A stretch of 64,000 bases of DNA, taken from positions 163,367 through 227,366 of the forward strand of contig NZ_WBIN01000010.1 of assembly GCF_009749385.1 (NCBI RefSeq). Direction: 5' to 3'. The DNA is from Agromyces allii. GTDB taxonomy: Bacteria; Actinomycetota; Actinomycetes; Actinomycetales; Microbacteriaceae. Below are positions 19,474 to 27,235 of the stretch, one piece after another (position 1 is the first letter of the stretch; the number at the start of each line of letters is the position of its first letter). Made by a program: the position numbers and the translations under genes. The notes below the pieces were generated by a model that was given only the letters and a program-made list of their open reading frames with translations, was not told the DNA's origin and did not search any database.

Positions 19474-19563
19474 GTCCCCCTCCTGGGGGACACCACGACA
19501 TTCGGAAATGCTTTGATCTGGTCGATTCCCTTCTGCTAGGAAAGGGGGGTCCCAAACCCCCCT
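19474..19563 (+). promoter_or_regulatory. Promoter region with two G/C-run hairpins upstream of the globin operon
   Basis: GTCCCCC-TCCT-GGGGGAC at 19474-19491 and AGGGGGGT-CCCAA-ACCCCCCT at 19543-19563 flank a possible promoter: TTGATC at 19513-19518, then CTAGGA at 19536 after 17 bases. If that promoter is right, the second hairpin is at the 5' end of the transcript, 18 bases before the globin ATG. It could be a regulatory structure; the regulator is unknown. Confidence 0.5.
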
Positions 19564-19581
19564 ACTGAATGGACACCCGAC

Positions 19582-19986
19582 ATGACCTCCCTCGATCTGC
19601 AGACCGAATCCGCAGCCCAGAGCGACTACGCCGCCGTCGGCGGTGCGCCCGCGATCACCGCGGTCGTCAACCGGTTCTACGAGCTCGTGCTCGGCGACGA
19701 CCTGCTCGCCAAGCACTTCGAGGGCACCGAGATGGCCCGCCTCAAGCGGCACCAGGTCGCCCTCGTCTCCCAGGTCATGGGCGGTCCGGTCGCCTACGAA
19801 GGACGCGAGCTGCGCGCGGCCCACGCGAACATGGGCATCACGGCCGAGGAGTTCGGCGCGGTCGCCGGCCACCTCATCGCCGCACTGACCGAGGCCGGCG
19901 TGCCGTCCGAGATCATCGACCGCACCGTTGGCGCCGTCGCTGCGACCCAGCCCGACATCGTCGAGGTCCCCGCGGCCCAGGCCTGA
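19582..19986 (+). CDS. glbN: Group 1 truncated haemoglobin (TrHbN type)
   Basis: 134 residues with a two-over-two globin fold. NRFYELVLGDD carries the B10 Tyr typical of group 1, and RELRAAHANMGI carries the proximal F8 His. Such proteins bind O2 and NO and oxidise NO to nitrate when re-reduced. It lies 4 bases before the flavohaemoglobin gene, which could supply reductase function. First gene of a three-gene operon with a DivIVA-type protein. Confidence 0.9.
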   Translation: MTSLDLQTESAAQSDYAAVGGAPAITAVVNRFYELVLGDDLLAKHFEGTEMARLKRHQVALVSQVMGGPVAYEGRELRAAHANMGITAEEFGAVAGHLIAALTEAGVPSEIIDRTVGAVAATQPDIVEVPAAQA

Positions 19987-19990
19987 CGGC

Positions 19991-21184
19991 GTGGACACCG
20001 CCGCGCTGAAGCACACCTGGTCGCTGGCGGAGACGCTCGGCGACGAGGTGCCGCTGTTCTTCTACTCGCACCTCTTCTACACGCACCCCGAGCTCAGGGC
20101 GATGTTCCCGGTCGCGATGGCCACCCAGCGCGACCGGCTCGTCGGCGCGCTCGGGCGCATCGTGTCGAACGTCGACCAGCTCGACGAGGTGACCGCGTTC
20201 ATCCAGCAGCTCGGCCGTGACCACCGGCGATTCGAAGTGGTCGCCGAGCACTACGACGCCGTCGGCCTCTCGCTGCTGACCACGCTGAAGCACTTCCTCG
20301 GCGAGCTCTGGACCCCGGAGCTCGCCGCCGACTGGGCGGCCGCGTACGGCGTCATCGCGACCGCGATGGTGCAGGCCGCAGAGGAGTCGGAGCTGAGCAG
20401 TCCGCCGTCCTGGGCGGGCCATGTCATCGGCGTCGACCGTCGGAGCATGGACATCGCGATCGTGCACGTGCGCCCCGAACCCGACCTCGCGTTCGAGCCG
20501 GGGCAGTCGTTCGCGGTCGAGACGCCGTACACGCCGCGCATGTGGCGGTACTACAGCCCGGCCAACGCGCCGCGCGCCGACGGCACGATCGAGTTCCACG
20601 TGCAGCTCGTGCCGGGCGGGCAGGTGTCCGGTGCCGTCGCGCGTCGACTGAAGGTCGGCGACGTGCTTCGGCTCGGCTCGGCGGTCGGCCAGGAGCTGAC
20701 CCTCGACGAGGCCGACCGCGGTCGCGATCTCGTGATGGTCGCCGGCGGAACCGGCCTCGCCCCGCTGCGGTCGCACCTGGAGCGCATCGACCTGCAGTGG
20801 CAGGCGACCGGCGACGCCCCGCGCGTGCACCTGTTCCACGGCGCCCGGGTGCCGTGGAACCTGTACGAGCACCGGCTGCTGCAGAGCCTGGCCGGTCGGC
20901 CCTGGTTCGACTACACGCCCGTCGTGTCCGACGACCCCAGCTACCCGGGCCGCAAGGGGCTCGTGAGCGATGCGGTCGCCGAGACCGGGGTCATCCCCGG
21001 TGCGCTCGCGATGGTGTGCGGATCGCAGTCGATGGTCCAGTACACCGCCTCCCGGTTGCGCGACCTCGGCGTGCCCTCCCCCGACATCCGTTTCGAACTG
21101 TTCGCCCGACTCGAAGACGATCACGAGCGCCGCGACCCGCAGTCGCCGCAGCTCGCCGAACAACCGATGGGAAGTGCCCGATGA
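19991..21184 (+). CDS. hmp: Flavohaemoglobin-type nitric oxide dioxygenase
   Basis: 397 residues, the usual length of Hmp. The globin domain (about 1-135) has the proximal His in EVVAEHYDAVG; the FAD domain has RYYSPANAP (FAD-contact RxYS) and GQVSGAVARRLKVGD; the NAD domain has VMVAGGTGLAPLRSHL and MVCGSQSMVQYTASRL. Converts NO to nitrate using NAD(P)H and O2 in the cytoplasm. The start is GTG at 19991, 4 bases after the truncated haemoglobin stop; its stop overlaps the DivIVA-type gene by 4 bases. Confidence 0.9.
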   Translation: MDTAALKHTWSLAETLGDEVPLFFYSHLFYTHPELRAMFPVAMATQRDRLVGALGRIVSNVDQLDEVTAFIQQLGRDHRRFEVVAEHYDAVGLSLLTTLKHFLGELWTPELAADWAAAYGVIATAMVQAAEESELSSPPSWAGHVIGVDRRSMDIAIVHVRPEPDLAFEPGQSFAVETPYTPRMWRYYSPANAPRADGTIEFHVQLVPGGQVSGAVARRLKVGDVLRLGSAVGQELTLDEADRGRDLVMVAGGTGLAPLRSHLERIDLQWQATGDAPRVHLFHGARVPWNLYEHRLLQSLAGRPWFDYTPVVSDDPSYPGRKGLVSDAVAETGVIPGALAMVCGSQSMVQYTASRLRDLGVPSPDIRFELFARLEDDHERRDPQSPQLAEQPMGSAR

Positions 21185-21954
21185 CCATCTGGGACGACGA
21201 AGAGGAACTCCCGATCCCCCGACCGCCCGCGCCCGAAGGCGGCCTCGTGGCCGCCGTCTCACGTCTGCCCTCGTCGGGTGCCGTGAAGTTCGCCCCACGG
21301 CCGCTCGGCGGATACGACCGCGCCGAGGTCGACGCATTCGTCGACGACCTCGCCGAGTCGGTGGCCGCGGTCTGGGCCGCCCTCGACGAGGACCGCCGCG
21401 AGCTCGCCGAACTCCGGGCCGAGAACACGAAGCTCCGCAGCTCCGACAACGCCGACCTCGAGCACGAGGTCACGCTCGGCGCGGTCGGCCTGCTCTCGCA
21501 GGCGCAGATGATCGCCGACAAGGCGGTCGCCGACGCCGAGGCGTACGCGCGCGACCTCGTGCTCACGGCGCGCACGCAGTACCGCGAGACGCAGGAGCGC
21601 CACGCCGCCGAGGCGGCGGCATCCGCACCGGCGGCGGCTTCCGGCGCGGCGCCCGCCTCGGCCGCGGGCTCCGAGCCGAGCACCGCCACGGGGTCGATCT
21701 CGCTGCCGTCCATGCACGAGATCGAGTTCGTGCGCACCTACGCGCAAGTCGCGCAGGTCCAGTTGCGCTCGGTGCTCGATGCACTCACCGAGCAGGTCGA
21801 CCGCCTCGGCACGCTGCCGCAGCCCGAGCCCGTCGAGGCCGTCGAGGCCGTCGGCGCGGTTCCCGACGACGAGTTCCCCGACGAGGAGCCCGACTGGCTG
21901 CCCGCCGTGCCTCCGCAACCGACGAAGGGGCGGCAGTCGTACGTCAGCCCCTGA
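21181..21954 (+). CDS. DivIVA-domain coiled-coil protein in globin operon
   Basis: 257 residues. After a proline-rich acidic lead, the segment VKFAPRPLGGYDRAEVDAFVDDLAESV (about residues 34-60) matches the DivIVA N-terminal lipid-binding/dimer region, followed by coiled coil (DEDRRELAELRAENTKLRSS) and an Ala/Ser/Pro-rich linker. DivIVA proteins mark poles and negative membrane curvature and organise growth machinery in actinobacteria. Translation is coupled to the flavohaemoglobin (ATGA overlap), an unexpected pairing. It is probably not the essential Wag31, which lies in the division cluster. Confidence 0.75.
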   Translation: MTIWDDEEELPIPRPPAPEGGLVAAVSRLPSSGAVKFAPRPLGGYDRAEVDAFVDDLAESVAAVWAALDEDRRELAELRAENTKLRSSDNADLEHEVTLGAVGLLSQAQMIADKAVADAEAYARDLVLTARTQYRETQERHAAEAAASAPAAASGAAPASAAGSEPSTATGSISLPSMHEIEFVRTYAQVAQVQLRSVLDALTEQVDRLGTLPQPEPVEAVEAVGAVPDDEFPDEEPDWLPAVPPQPTKGRQSYVSP

Positions 21955-21962
21955 CCCGTCGA

Positions 21963-22030
21963 CGGCCCGACGATCCGCCGCCCTCGCCCCCGCAGTGCGG
22001 GAGGCCGAGTGGAGGCGGATCGTCGGGCCG
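21963..22030. terminator. Bidirectional terminator hairpin
   Basis: CGGCCCGACGATCCGCC and its exact 17-base complement enclose a 34-base loop that itself can fold. It lies between the convergent DivIVA-type gene and the siderophore-interacting pseudogene, so it can end both transcripts. Confidence 0.75.
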
Positions 22031-22074
22031 CCGGTTCGTCGGGCCTTTCCGGCGGATGCCGCGGCGCGGCGTTG

Positions 22075-22880
22075 CTATCCCTCGTCGCCCTCGGTGCGCG
22101 CGGAGTCCGCCTTCCACTGGCGGAAGCCGTCTTCCGAGCGCCCGCGTCGCCAGTACCCCGAGACCGAGAGCTGCTCACGGGCGAGGCCGCGCTCGGCCCG
22201 GAGGTAGGGGCGAACGCCGCGCATGACTTCCTCGGCCTCGCCGTGGACGAAGGCGTGCACCCGGCCCTCGGGCCAGTCGACCGACCGGACGGCCGCGGTG
22301 AGCAGTCCGGCGCCGGTGCCGCCGTCGCGATGCACGAACACCACGCTCGCGCGTCGGGCCGCGCGAGCTGCGGTTCGTACGCCGCCGACTCGACGAGCAC
22401 GATCACCCTGGCGACGGCGTCGGCGGGCAGCACCTCGAGCGCCGCCGCGATCGCGGGCACCGCCGACTCGTCGCCGACGAGCAGATGCCAGTCCGCCTCG
22501 GGATCCGGTCGGTACGCACCACCGGGACCGTTGGCGAGCAGGATGTCGCCCACCCGGGCGTTCGCCGCCCACGGCCCCGCGACCCCCTCGTCGCCGTGAA
22601 CCACGAAGTCGATGTCGAGCGTGCCGGCCGCGACATCCGGATGCAGTGCCGTGTACGTGCGGACGACCGGCAGGTCTTCAGCCGGCAACGTGCCGCGCAA
22701 CTCCCGCACGTCGATGTTCTCGGGCAGGGTCACGCCCGGCTTCGAGAAGACGAGCTTGAGGTACCGGTCGGTGAACCCGCTCCCGAGGAACGCGGAGAGG
22801 TCGTCGCTGCGCAGGTGTACCCGGCGCAGGGCGGGCGTGACCCACGAGGTGCCGGTCACGACGAGACGGGTGGTCGGCAT
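22075..22880 (-). pseudogene. Siderophore-interacting protein (FAD-binding), frameshifted
   Basis: The first part (22880 down to about 22350) encodes a SIP N-terminus: FAD domain with VVRTYTALHPD and the NAD(P)-domain start LLVGDESAVPAIAAALEVLPADA...VESAAYEPQLARPDA. The expected continuation ASVVFVHRDGG...VHAFVHGEAEEVMRGVRPYLRAERGL...SGYWRRGRSEDG is in another frame, ending at TAG 22075. The join lies in the GC-repeat stretch at about 22347-22356 and is equivalent to losing one base. SIP enzymes reduce ferric siderophores in the cytoplasm. This is either a recent inactivation or a sequencing error, since both halves are well preserved. Confidence 0.8.
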
Positions 22881-23026
22881 GCGGCTGCTCCATGGGTGGC
22901 TCGAGGGGCGGGCGGATCGATGACCTCCGGATGCCGGAGAGGGCCGCGCCGAGCACGGAACCCGCCTTCCATCTCACCATGCATTGCGTCCGTGCACGCC
23001 GCTCCGGGCGATCCCGGTCACCGCGA

Positions 23027-23059
23027 ACCGCCCTCGTCGAAGCGCTCGGCGAGGGCGGT
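23027..23059 (-). terminator. Hairpin downstream of fasciclin remnant
   Basis: ACCGCCCTCG and CGAGGGCGGT form 10-base arms around 13 bases, 18 bases beyond the TGA of the fasciclin remnant on the minus strand. No T-run follows. Confidence 0.5.
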
Positions 23060-23076
23060 CGCACGACGACTCCGCT

Positions 23077-23481
23077 TCAGAGCACGCCGGGCACGAGCAC
23101 GCGGTCGATTCTGTGGATCACGCCGTTGGAGGCCGTGATGTTGATGCCCGAGACCACCAGGCGCGGATCGGTGAACGCCGGGTTCTCGTCGCGCAGCGTG
23201 AGCAGGCGCGGCTTCACGATGCCGCCGTTGGCCATCGTGAGCGACTTCGACAGCACGACGCGGATCGGGCCGAGCTGCTTGCCCGGAACGACGTGGTACA
23301 GCAGCACGTTGGTGAGCTGCTCAGCCGTCAGGGCGCCCGAGATGGTCGCGAGCGCGTCGGCCTTGCTGGCCGGCGCGGTGCCGGTCAGGTCCTTCACGAG
23401 CCGGAGGAACGCCCGGTCGTTGGGGGTGAAGGCCGTGAACTTCGTCGACGTGTCCGAGAGCGTGGTGACGATCGCTGCATC
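23077..23481 (-). pseudogene. Fasciclin-domain protein, 5'-truncated remnant
   Basis: The reading frame from about 23481 begins inside a fasciclin (FAS1) domain: DAAIVTTLSD, FTAFTPNDRAFLRLVKDL, NVLLYHVVPGKQLGP and the end segment GINITASNGVIHRIDRVLVPG. The secretion signal and the first part of the domain that normally precede DAAIV are missing; upstream sequence in this frame is not fasciclin-like. The break coincides with the stop of the hypothetical gene at 23480, pointing to a deletion that joined two genes. FAS1 proteins are surface or secreted adhesion-type proteins. Confidence 0.7.
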
Positions 23482-23989
23482 ACCGCCCGCACCGGCCGTA
23501 CGGCTCGCCGTCGTTCGGCCGCACGTCGTGGAGCGAGGCGGCATCGCGGCACAGGATCGCGAGCAGGTCGCCCACGGCCAGGTCGGCGGGCAGCAGCGAC
23601 GGCCGTTCGGGTGAGCCGAGCAGCGCCGGCGTCGAGCGCACGGTCGAGATCCGGGCGATGAGACGCGCATCCACGGGCAGGGCCTCGACGTTCGCGAGGT
23701 CGGCGTCGAGCTGCACGAGTCGGTCGCCCGAACGGTCGTCCACGCGGGTCACCCGAGCGACGACGACCGACACGGTCTCCTCGTGCGAGGCACGGCCGCC
23801 GGTGCCCGGCTGCACGGCGGCCGCGGTGTGCACGCACGGGGTGCCGCAGACCTCGGCGAGTCGACGCAGCGAGACCGCGGCGATCACGACGTCGTCGAGT
23901 CCGGCCACCGTGTTCGCCGGCCAGTGGCGGGCCACGATCGGGTCGGGGATCAGGCGGCGCATGGACGGGAGGATGCTGGTGAGCGTCAT
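23480..23989 (-). CDS. Hypothetical protein abutting the deletion junction
   Basis: 169 residues; family not recognised. It is Ala/Val/Arg-rich, with two Cys pairs of note (EVCGTPCVHTAAA and AILCRDA) and a beta-rich middle (VSVVVARVTRVDDRSGDRLVQLDADL). No signal peptide or membrane helix. ATG at 23989. The last residues (DVRPNDGEPYGRCGR) run into the fasciclin remnant, so its C-terminus may be altered relative to the ancestral gene. Confidence 0.5.
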   Translation of the reverse strand: MTLTSILPSMRRLIPDPIVARHWPANTVAGLDDVVIAAVSLRRLAEVCGTPCVHTAAAVQPGTGGRASHEETVSVVVARVTRVDDRSGDRLVQLDADLANVEALPVDARLIARISTVRSTPALLGSPERPSLLPADLAVGDLLAILCRDAASLHDVRPNDGEPYGRCGR

Positions 23990-24099
23990 GTCTCCGGTGT
24001 ACGCCGCCGCGGGGCTGTCGGCGCCGGCCCATACGGATCCCGAACGGCTCGGGCCATGATCCTCATGGCCCGCCGTCGGGGCGGGCCGACGCCGTCGAG

Positions 24100-24402
24100 T
24101 CAGGCCGGCAGGTAGGGGGCCACGATCATCGCGCTGAGGTCCATCGTGTCGCTCATGCCGAGCCCGGAGCCGAACATGAGGTCGCGGGCATCGGTCGCCG
24201 GGCCGTCGATCTCGTAGATCGTCGCGTAGCGGAACGGCGCCGCGCCGCCGGGCTCCTCGCCCAGCCGCAGCCGGTGCGCCGCGACGAAGCCGGGGAGCGC
24301 GAGCACCTCGGGCACGTGCGTGCCCCAGTACCATTCGCGGAACTCCTCGTCGCGGCCCGGAACGGAGTTGACGAGCGCGATGAGCGCTTCGTGTGCTGCC
24401 AT
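24100..24402 (-). CDS. EthD-like small dimeric alpha/beta-barrel protein
   Basis: 100 residues. LIALVNSVPGRDEEFREWYWGTHVPEVLALPGFVAAHRLRL has the EthD/ABM-type pattern (NPVPG...EFxxWYxxxHxPExLxxPG), followed by FRYATIYEIDG. Such proteins accompany oxygenases in catabolic clusters, often with ill-defined roles (substrate handling or isomerisation). Its ATG overlaps the monooxygenase stop by one base, so the two are co-translated. Cytoplasmic. Confidence 0.75.
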   Translation of the reverse strand: MAAHEALIALVNSVPGRDEEFREWYWGTHVPEVLALPGFVAAHRLRLGEEPGGAAPFRYATIYEIDGPATDARDLMFGSGLGMSDTMDLSAMIVAPYLPA

Positions 24403-26042
24403 CAGACACCTGCTTTCTCGTGCACGGGGGCGAAGGCGCCGCCGTAGTCGGGGGTCTCGGTCAACTCGCCGAGCATCTCGTGGAGCTTGGGCCGGCCGCC
24501 GGGGTTGAGCAGGAACTTGCGAGGCTTCCCCTGCACGTTGGCCCCGTAGTAGTGGCTGTGCTCGGCCGAGAAGATCGAGAGCGGCGCGAGGGTCTCGACC
24601 ATGGTCATCCAGGCGGCCTCGTGCTCGGCGGTCGGCTCGAAGCGATCGAAGCCCTGCTCGCGGGCGTGGATGAGGGTCGTCGCGATCCAGTCGACCTGGT
24701 CCTGCGAGTAGCGCGGGTAGTTGCCGCCGCCCGCGCCGTGCGGGCCGCCCGGGAAGAAGAAGTTCGGCAGACGGTGGGCGGTGAACCCGGCGAAGTCCGA
24801 GGGGCCGTCCTCCCAGTCGGTGCTGAGATCGAGGCCGTCGCGGCCGACGACGCCCATGCGGGTGAGCGCGCCCGTACCGAAGTCGAAGCCCGTCGCGTAC
24901 ACGATGATGTCGTAGTCGCGGTGGCCTTCGGTGGTCTGGATGCCGGTGGCGTCGACGCGCACGAAGGGCGTCTCGCGCAGCGAGACGAGCGAGACGTTCG
25001 GCTTGTTGAACGACTCGTAGTAGTCGGCGATGAACGGAGGACGCTTCGCGCCGAAGAGGTGGTCGGTCGGGATGAGTCGCTCAGCGGTGACGGGGTCGGC
25101 GACGATCGAGCGGACCTTGTTCGCGAGGAACGCGCAGAACTCGAGGTTCGCCTCGCGGTTCGTCGTCATGTCGTAGTAGTTCGACGTGAGCTTGCCGAAG
25201 CCCGGCGCCTTCCAGATCTGCTCGTAGAACGCCTGACGCTCCTCCGGCGTGTCATCGGTCGAGAACCTGCCGGCGGGCGGATGCATGAACCCGGTCGGGT
25301 TGGCCGGAGAGGTGAGCGTCTGCACGATCTGCTCGAAGTTCTCGCTGAGCCATGCGTGCTTCTCGTCGGTCAGCGGCGCGTTGTTGAGCGGGGTCGTCCA
25401 CGTGGGGGTGCGCTGGTAGAGGTCGACCTGCGCGGCGATCTCGGAGATCACCGGCAGGATCTGGGCCCCGCTCGGACCGTTGCCGATGATCGCGACGCGC
25501 TTGCCCGCGAAGTCGAGGGGCTCGCGGGGCCAGGCGCCGGTGTGGTGGCCCTCGCCCCGGAAGTCCTCGAGTCCGTCGATCTCGGGATAGTGCGGCACCG
25601 AGAGTCCGCCCGTCGCCGAGATGACCCATCGCGCCCGGAACGTCTCGCCTGCGGCCGTCGCGATGTCCCAGCTCGTCGCCTCCTCGTTCCAGACGGCCGA
25701 GACGACGCGCTGCCCCGTGCGGATGTGCCGACGCAGGTCGAAGCGGTCGACGACGTGGTTGAGGTAGCGCTCGATCTCGGGCTGCGTGGCGAACTCCTCC
25801 TCCCACTTCCAGTCGGCGAAGAGCTCCTTCGAGAAGAGGTAGCCGTATGTGTAGCTCTCGGAGTCGAAGCGGGCCGCCGGGTAGCGGTTCCAGTACCAGA
25901 CTCCGCCGACGTCGTCGCCGGCCTCGAGGGTCAGCGCGGTGAACCCGGCCTCGATCGCCCGGTGGAGGGCGTAGATGCCGACGACGCCGGCCCCGATCAC
26001 CAGTACTTCGACGTCGACGTCCTTGTCGGTCTTGCTCGTCAT
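24402..26042 (-). CDS. Baeyer-Villiger flavin monooxygenase (cyclohexanone monooxygenase type)
   Basis: 546 residues. An NADPH- and O2-dependent type I enzyme that inserts oxygen next to a ketone to make an ester or lactone. Two Rossmann motifs, VLVIGAGVVG (about residue 14) and VAIIGNGPSG (about 183), flank the type I fingerprint FRGEGHHTGAWP at residues 161-172; YATGFDFGTG is near the C-terminus. ATG at 26042. It is divergent from an SDR gene across a promoter with an 18-base palindrome that differs from the IclR-like sites elsewhere in the island. A likely early ring-opening or ketone-oxidising step; substrate unknown. Confidence 0.92.
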   Translation of the reverse strand: MTSKTDKDVDVEVLVIGAGVVGIYALHRAIEAGFTALTLEAGDDVGGVWYWNRYPAARFDSESYTYGYLFSKELFADWKWEEEFATQPEIERYLNHVVDRFDLRRHIRTGQRVVSAVWNEEATSWDIATAAGETFRARWVISATGGLSVPHYPEIDGLEDFRGEGHHTGAWPREPLDFAGKRVAIIGNGPSGAQILPVISEIAAQVDLYQRTPTWTTPLNNAPLTDEKHAWLSENFEQIVQTLTSPANPTGFMHPPAGRFSTDDTPEERQAFYEQIWKAPGFGKLTSNYYDMTTNREANLEFCAFLANKVRSIVADPVTAERLIPTDHLFGAKRPPFIADYYESFNKPNVSLVSLRETPFVRVDATGIQTTEGHRDYDIIVYATGFDFGTGALTRMGVVGRDGLDLSTDWEDGPSDFAGFTAHRLPNFFFPGGPHGAGGGNYPRYSQDQVDWIATTLIHAREQGFDRFEPTAEHEAAWMTMVETLAPLSIFSAEHSHYYGANVQGKPRKFLLNPGGRPKLHEMLGELTETPDYGGAFAPVHEKAGV

Positions 26043-26137
26043 GCGGCTCGCTCCTGATCTTGTGCTCTGCCTGCGGCATCGCCGAAAGCTAAGCACATCT
26101 GCTGAAAACAGGCAAGCAGACTCTACACATGCACTCA

Positions 26138-26183
26138 TTGACGGGCATCCGGGGAATTGCAGGAATTCATCATGTGTGATGAA
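26138..26183 (+). promoter_or_regulatory. SDR promoter with 18-base palindrome, divergent from the BVMO
   Basis: TTGACG (26138-26143), 17 bases, AGGAAT (26161-26166), then TTCATCA-TGTG-TGATGAA (26166-26183) lying on the start site. A second shorter repeat, TCTGCT...AGCAGA, is at about 26099-26121 on the BVMO side. The operator type differs from GTTCNG-N5-CNGAAC, so another regulator, perhaps the TetR at 27236-27949, may act here. Confidence 0.65.
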
Positions 26184-26209
26184 ATCCATGAACGATCACT
26201 CAAGGGAGA

Positions 26210-27151
26210 ATGATGAACGCACCAGCTGACCTCCGCTTCGACGGACGCGTCGCCGTCGTCACCGGCGCCGGCCGCGGCCTCGGCCGGGCACACGCGCTGC
26301 TGCTCGCCGAACGAGGAGCCAAGGTCGTCGTCAACGACTTCGGCGGCTCGAAGGAGGGCGTCGGCAACGACACCGGCCCCGCGAACGATGTCGTCGCCGA
26401 GATCCTCGCCGCCGGCGGGGAGGCCATCGCCGATGCGAGCGACATCGGCGTCGAGGCGAACTGCCACGCCCTCGTCGAGAAGACGGTCCGCGAGTTCGGC
26501 CGCATCGACGTGCTCGTCAACAACGCCGGCATCTCGAGGTGGGCCTCGTTCCCCGAGGCCGACGCCGACAACCTCGAGCGCACGCTCGACGTGCACCTCC
26601 GCGGAACCTGGCACACGACGCGTGCGGCCTGGCCGCATTTCGAGGCCCAGGGCTACGGACGGGTGATCACGACCGTGTCGACCGGCATGCTCGGACTGGC
26701 CGACAACCTCGCCTACGCCACCGCGAAGGGCGCGCTCATCGGCTTCACACGCAGCCTCGCCGTCGCGGCGGCCCCCAAGGGCATCCTCGTCAACGCCATC
26801 GCCCCGAACGCGATCACGCGGCCGAGCGAGACGGCGACCAAGCCGAACATCGTGACGTCGGCACCGATGGACCCGGCCCGCCTGCAGGCCATGGAGACCG
26901 GCCTCGTCTCACCCATGGTCGCACTCCTCTCGCACGAGACCTGCCCGGTGAACGGCGAGATCCTCGTGGCAGGCGCCAAGCGCTTCTCGCGCTGGTTCCT
27001 CGGCATCACGCCCGGCTGGCTCTCCGACGGCGACCCGACGCCCGAGCAGATCGCGGCCAACTGGGACGAGATCAACGATCGAGACGGCTATTACGTGCCC
27101 GAGAGCCTCACGGACTGGTCGTCGCGATTCATGGCGCACCTCGTGGCCTGA
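26210..27151 (+). CDS. Short-chain dehydrogenase/reductase
   Basis: 313 residues. Cofactor motif VTGAGRGLGRAHA at about 19-31, VNNAGIS at about 104, and catalytic YATAK (Tyr-xxx-Lys) at about 166-170; the C-terminal extension is longer than in classical SDRs, as in multifunctional hydroxyacyl-type members. Oxidises or reduces an alcohol/ketone with NAD(P); likely feeds or receives the ketone handled by the divergent BVMO. Start at ATG 26210 or the adjacent ATG 26213, with AAGGGAGA upstream. Followed by a strong terminator. Confidence 0.88.
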   Translation: MMNAPADLRFDGRVAVVTGAGRGLGRAHALLLAERGAKVVVNDFGGSKEGVGNDTGPANDVVAEILAAGGEAIADASDIGVEANCHALVEKTVREFGRIDVLVNNAGISRWASFPEADADNLERTLDVHLRGTWHTTRAAWPHFEAQGYGRVITTVSTGMLGLADNLAYATAKGALIGFTRSLAVAAAPKGILVNAIAPNAITRPSETATKPNIVTSAPMDPARLQAMETGLVSPMVALLSHETCPVNGEILVAGAKRFSRWFLGITPGWLSDGDPTPEQIAANWDEINDRDGYYVPESLTDWSSRFMAHLVA

Positions 27152-27177
27152 GCCCCACGCGGCATCCGAACTCCTGA

Positions 27178-27213
27178 GAAGGGGGCGCGAGCGAAACCGC
27201 TCGCGCCCCCTTC
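27178..27213. terminator. Strong bidirectional terminator
   Basis: GAAGGGGGCGCGAGCG and its perfect 16-base complement around AAAC. It lies between the convergent SDR and TetR-containing units. Confidence 0.88.
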
Positions 27214-27235
27214 GGCGTCGCCGGCACGCCCGACC

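Noticed and set aside
19474..19563. A known riboswitch class upstream of the globin operon
   Set aside because: Only two simple hairpins of G and C runs are visible, with no conserved riboswitch core.
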